From: Loripinus fragilis
Lineage: Eukaryota; Mollusca; Bivalvia; Lucinida; Lucinidae
Length of the DNA stretch: 64,000 nucleotides
Assembly (NCBI GenBank): GCA_964019695.1
Contig: OZ026528.1
Location: forward strand, 52,296,495 to 52,360,494
Direction of reading: 5' to 3'
Of this stretch, positions 59,445-64,000 are shown in pieces (within the stretch, counting starts at the first letter, position 1; each line of letters starts with the position of its first letter). Position numbers and translations under genes: made by a program. Under the pieces are notes generated by a model that was given only the letters and a program-made list of their open reading frames with translations, had not been told where the DNA came from and ran no database searches.

Positions 59445-60198
59445 CTCATATTAACTGCATTGTTGCACGTTAACCTAATGAACGTTGCCTATTTCACGGC
59501 ATGTATCTTTATCAGGTCAACATGATGTTGCACTTTTTGAATGATGTCATCGATGACAAAACTCGATAAATACCTCATAATCGCTAGTTGGAAGAGTGGG
59601 TCAATTTGGTAGTCTGATAAATAGAATACAAGGTCCACGTCTTTTGATATCAAATTTACCAGGCTCGGCTCTGTCAGAGAATGAATTTTGAATTGTTCAA
59701 CAAACCTCGCGATTCAACAGGTGTTCTCCAAGTATTGCCTGGTAAATGTGATATCAAAAGGCACACACCTACTATTCTCTATATATTATTGAATCCACTG
59801 ATATGGCAGCACCAAATAATCATGGCCAAAAAAAGTCACTGTCTAAGATATAGAGAATACTAGGTGAGTGTCTTTTGATATCAAGTTTACCAGGCAAGGC
59901 TTTGAGAACACATGTTGACATTGCGAGGCTTGCCGAGCGATTCAACATGCATTCTCAAAGCCACGCCTGGTAAACTTGATATCAAAAGACGCGAACCTGG
60001 TATTCTATTTATCAGTTTACCCATTGCTGAACACTCTTCAAACTAGCGATTATGGCGTATTTTTTTATTTTTGTGTTGATTAAGCATCATTAGCGACGTC
60101 ATTCAAAAAGTGCAACGTATCATGACCTGATAAAGGTAACATGCCGTGAGATAGGAAATGTTTATTAGGTTATGTTGAAACAATTCGGTTAATATGAG
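59445..60198. mobile_element. Long palindromic (fold-back) element
   Basis: The outer arms 59445-59620 and about 60015-60198 are imperfect inverted copies (CTCATATTAACTGCATTG vs AATATGAG end; TGCACTTTTTGAATGATGTC vs GACGTCATTCAAAAAGTGCA). Between them lie two smaller fold-backs, 59617-59800 and 59845-60015, each with CTTTTGATATCAA...TTTACCAGGC arms. The centre is about 59800-59845. It is non-coding. Confidence 0.82.
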
Positions 60199-60418
60199 CG
60201 GTGACTGATAATGTCACATACAGAACAACCAAGATATAATTCTGAACAGGACTTGTTCATTTTCTTTAGGTTACATATGTGTATAGATCTATATTTTTCC
60301 AAATACCTCCATTATAGTTTTTTAAGTAAGTTATGACCCTCATAACTCTTAAAGGCCCAATGTGGCTACTTTAGAATCACAAACTGGACCTAGTTAAATC
60401 GATTATCAGTTAACATGC

Positions 60419-60760
60419 ATATTAACTGCAGCGTTGCAAGTTGCCTGATAAACGATGTCTATCTCACAGCATGAGCCTTTATCAGGTCATTATGACCTTG
60501 CACTTTTTGAATGACGTCAGCTGAATCAACACAAAAATCAACCAGTACGTCATATTTGCTGGTTTGAAGAGTGAATGAACTTGGTGAGCTGCTAAATAGA
60601 ATACCAGGTTCGGGTCTTTTGATATCAAGTCTACCAGGCTCAGCTAGAGAATGCCTGTTGAATCACTCTGCAAGCCTCGCGATGTCAACAAGTGTTCTCG
60701 AAGCCTTGCCTGGTAAACTTAATATCAAAAGACACTCACTAGTATTCTCTATTTATTTGG
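60419..60760. mobile_element. Half copy of the long palindromic element
   Basis: One outer arm (CATATTAACTGCAGCGTTGC, TTGCACTTTTTGAATGACGT) plus one inner fold-back (CTTTTGATATCAAGTCTACC / GGTAAACTTAATATCAAAAG), in the same direction as the left half of 59445-60198. Confidence 0.8.
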
Positions 60761-61731
60761 AAGTATATACTCTAGTAATCCCCGTGTTGTACCACTTTTT
60801 GTCCCTGTAGGAGGGCACTCTGCATGGGAGGAAAAGTTCATAGAAATATTATCAAGATCCTTTTTTTCTTATCCACAAATGTAAATTATAGGAACAAAAG
60901 CAATGAGCTGTTGTTTCAAAAAAAATATTGCAGCAATATGTTTTCTATCTAATAGACATAATGTTTTTAATATAAATTTACGAACATTATTAATCAATAT
61001 ATGAGCCAAGATCTGACAGAAGGGACCTTCTGGCAATAAAAGTCAAAAAGGAGATATTTACAGAGAAAAAAGGACCAAGCTGTTGTGAACAATTACAGAA
61101 AATTTGAAGAGATAATCTTTAAAAATAACAAAGATATGAGCGTTTAAACTCGTATAGACGAATTGGTTTTAAACATGATGTCGCTTAACGTTGTTAATGA
61201 CGTTCTGACGTCAACACCATTGTGTTGACATATGACGCTAAAAAAACGCTAGGGGGAATATTTCAAGGATGCTCCATGTTTCTGTAAATTTGACGTGTAT
61301 GCAATTGCATAGATTGCACAAATAGCCCACATACGCACCGTCCCGTGTTTACAAAAGCATTTGAAATGAGGTACCCGGTTTTAAAGGAAGTATGTAGTCC
61401 ATATGCACAGCTGTTGCCATGGCTACATACATTATACGTATCACTTAATTTTATCAGAACTGTTTGCGCATCTGATTGTAGTACATGTTAGAAGCAGTTT
61501 GACTCTATTGTAAGAACATGCAAAATGTTGACAATTTAGACGTTTTTGAAATTTCGATTCCACAAAACTTCTAAAATGCCCGAAGGACCCTTCTGTCAGA
61601 TCCGCGCTCATATATTTCTTTCAAATATAACTCATATGTATCATACGGGATCACATATGTGTCATACACTTGAGTTAAAATGAGATTACCTGTGTTATCC
61701 CATTTGGCCTCTAATATCGACTTAACCCTTA
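60761..61731. other. AT-rich intergenic DNA
   Basis: No gene recognised. ACTTCTGTCAG-type words CAGAAGGGACCTTCTGGCAA (about 61015) and GAAGGACCCTTCTGTCAGATC (about 61582) suggest ends of an undefined short element. Confidence 0.4.
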
Positions 61732-61735
61732 AAGC

Positions 61736-61921
61736 GCCAATCACGATTGCAGCAGACGACAAATTTATGTCCTGTTATTTAATTTTCGAAAAAATTAGGT
61801 ATTAAATTTCTTGAGAATCGTCTGCCAGTCTGCAGATTCTCATGAAATATTATTCCTTATTTAGTTTTAAAACGGCAAAATTGACTTTGACGTCTGCTGC
61901 AAATAGGTGGAGCTTTAAGGG
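61736..61921. mobile_element. piggyBac-type MITE with TTAA target duplications
   Basis: The ends CCCTTAAAGCGCCA and TGGAGCTTTAAGGG are inverted repeats directly bounded by TTAA at 61732-61735 and 61922-61925. The inner arms CAGCAGACGAC and GACGTCTGCTGC are also inverted. TTAA duplication with CCC-starting ends is diagnostic of piggyBac-type transposition. It is 186 bp with no coding capacity. Confidence 0.88.
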
Positions 61922-61925
61922 TTAA

Positions 61926-63420
61926 CATCGCTTGCTGTATCTACTTCTTATCTAATTATAATGTCTCTGTAGCAAACCGTGTGTACCCGGATCTGGGTCC
62001 ACACTTTTTGAGTGCAGAATTAGTCCTTGATGTAAGCATTTAAATGCTGAAGATAACTTCAGCAGAAATACATCTTCTTCTGATGCAATTTTCATAGCAC
62101 GTGAAGGGTTGATAATTAGTGTAATGTTCACAACACGTGATAGTTTTATTATCAAGTGTTTTTATCAAGTTTATTAAACACCGAATATACGAGTATACAG
62201 TCCTTGCACGATAAGAGTAGGGTGACGAAACAGATTTACAATTAGAAGTGCGATAAAACCTGCGTTTGTCCAAGCGGTTGAATAAAGTACTACAACTTGA
62301 CCAACTACGTAACTCTACACTTATCTAGCAAGGACTCTACCAACTTGAAGGATATAAGTAAAGAAGAACACATATATTTCCACATACAATATTGCAACGC
62401 CTGACATGCCATAGTTCATTAAACTCCGAATAAATACCAAGGATATAAGTAAAGAAGAAATACCTATATGGAGTTGTATTAATTTTATCTAGAGCTCTGT
62501 ATACATTTAAAAAAATTTCACCAACATATGGGCTTCTTCACTGGAAAACTGACTGGTGCTTACAAATAACAAGCATACAGATCAGAAGTTTGCTCATCAA
62601 CTGTATCAAATGCTTTCATGAAAAAAAGAAACGTCACCTGCATTGTACCTGAAATTGTTACTCCAGAACAACAATATGCGTTTTTTTGCCTGGTAGACAA
62701 CACTTCATGATTTCCTTGATCCATCATTCATGGCAGAAAATCAAACAACGACTGAAAATGTATCAAACAGTGAAACACATGCAACCCATATGAGCAATGA
62801 CATACATTTTTATTTTTTCATAATCTACAAATAGTCATCTATCAAAGTACAATTCAAAACATTTTATTTGGGGAAGTATATCGTCGGATATATAGTCAGA
62901 ATTTTTGTTTTACTGCGACCGATATTTGGAGCCTTGATAAATACAATCTGACATTAATGCTCATGCGTTATTGAATTTATGCAACTCTTTTTGGAAAATG
63001 AGGTAAAATGCATGGCAATCATCAAATTGAATCTCTTTACATCAACTTGTATAACCCTCTTTTATACTGACAATTCTTCCATCTAGTTTGATACAATGAG
63101 ATTGGGATGGTTCATTGTGCATATCAAGGGGTCATCAGTTTGAATTTCCAAATTTAGATGTATTTAGTTCAGACTTGGGGTAAATTATTTTGAAAATTAA
63201 TTAATCATTTACAATTACATTGGAATTTGTTCAATTAAGATACAAGTACATGGCTTTTGGGCAAAGTAATTAATTACATCATTTACTTTGCAAAAAGCAA
63301 TTAATGACATTATAATTACATTCTGCTGTCACTTCAACATTTATCTTTCATGTGAGTCCTCAGAAACTGATGCACATGAAAGAGCAATCCTTATATGCTA
63401 GTACTCTGAAATAAGTTTTA
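61926..63420. other. AT-rich intergenic DNA
   Basis: No gene recognised. ACCAAGGATATAAGTAAAGAAGAA-like text occurs twice (about 62347 and 62438), and 62945-63010 contains a decayed piece of repeat R. Confidence 0.45.
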
Positions 63421-63423
63421 TAG

Positions 63424-63590
63424 GAGTGCTATGCCTCAGTGGTAGAGTGTTAGACTTGAGTTCAAAGGGTTGCTAGTGCGAGACTTGCGGGAAGTACTGT
63501 GTTGTGTCCTTAAGCAAGATAATTTGCCCTTTGCTGGTTCAACCCAGACAGACATATAAACGTCCTTAAAGCATTATACGACTGAAAAAT
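63424..63590 (+). mobile_element. tRNA-headed SINE, decayed
   Basis: A-box ATGCCTCAGTGGTAGAG is kept and the B-box is degraded (CTAGTGCGAGACTTGC). The body has GTGTTGTGTCCTTAAGCAAG and TGGTTCAACCCAG; the tail is lost. Confidence 0.72.
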
Positions 63591-64000
63591 GTTGACTTGA
63601 CTGGGGCGTGAAAAATCAACAAATACGAACAAGAAATGAATTCTCATAAAGTTGTTGTTCAAACCAAGTAATACAATAAAAACCTTATATTTTGCAACTA
63701 TCAAGGCCCTGATCCTCAGACATTCCCTAAAGCTTGATAGTGAAAGGCTTTGCCAAAAAAGAAAAAAAAACTGTTTTCATAAGTTTCAATCAAAAGACAG
63801 TTTCAATGACTTTCTTTACGCAGAATTCAGAGTAAAAAAAATACATTCATGTATTATAAAAAGAGATAATATGGGAGCCGATTATTTTATTGCATTTATG
63901 CAATGAATTTAATAAATTAATTAATATGGGGAAATAATATTTCTAAATTCAATTTATCATATTACATTAAAATTATGTTTATTACATAAATTACTTTAAA

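Overview
This is animal nuclear DNA, most likely from a bivalve mollusc (probably a heterodont clam or mussel). The evidence is AT-rich intergenic sequence, long dinucleotide microsatellites, tRNA-headed SINEs, several families of TIR and fold-back elements, 160-170 bp tandem-core elements like those described in bivalves, a TRIM-like B-box gene, and retroelements (Ngaro-type and Penelope-like) common in bivalve genomes. The species assignment is inference. There are no bacterial operons, CRISPR arrays or phage genes.

Layout. 1-13.2 kb: three head-to-tail copies of a composite segment (about 5.3 kb, 6.0 kb and a 1.9 kb 5' part). The two full copies carry the same SINE, fold-back element, tandem-core element and fossil reverse-transcriptase C-terminus. 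A fourth 5' part lies at 38.87 kb. 13.2-17.6 kb: unique-looking AT-rich DNA, retroelement tails and a 47-bp satellite (15.2-17.0 kb). 18-31 kb: a patchwork of short TIR and fold-back elements, including a fossil Tc1/mariner transposase split by another element (21.5-22.4 kb). 31.06-32.25 kb: a 106-107 bp satellite. 33.6-34.15 kb: a 130-bp tandem array directly 3' of the only intact-looking host gene.

34.2-35.9 kb (minus): a 575-residue two-B-box, coiled-coil, beta-propeller (TRIM-like, RING-less) protein in one uninterrupted coding exon.

40.0-48.0 kb (plus): an 8.0 kb Ngaro-type (DIRS superfamily) tyrosine-recombinase retrotransposon inserted cleanly into the fourth copy of the composite segment. 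It retains gag-like, RT/RNase H, tyrosine recombinase and SGNH-hydrolase reading frames, all broken by stops or frameshifts. It has split direct repeats in the order A1-genes-B1-A2-B2-A3-B3, one A-B unit more than expected. Just downstream are a perfect 43-bp inverted repeat with a 4-nt spacer (48.7 kb) and a 5' fragment of a Penelope-like reverse transcriptase.

50.3-51.1 kb: a 56-bp minisatellite. 52.4-55.1 kb (minus): the longest Penelope-like reverse-transcriptase element, broken but with all RT motifs. 56-64 kb: more TIR and fold-back elements, including a long palindromic element (59.4-60.2 kb) and a piggyBac-type MITE with TTAA target duplications (61.7 kb).

Apart from the B-box gene, everything recognisable is repeats or retroelement remains. 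I found no convincing undescribed multi-gene system. The most informative structures are the Ngaro insertion with its extra terminal repeat, the near-perfect palindrome at a repeat breakpoint, and the locally amplified composite segment.
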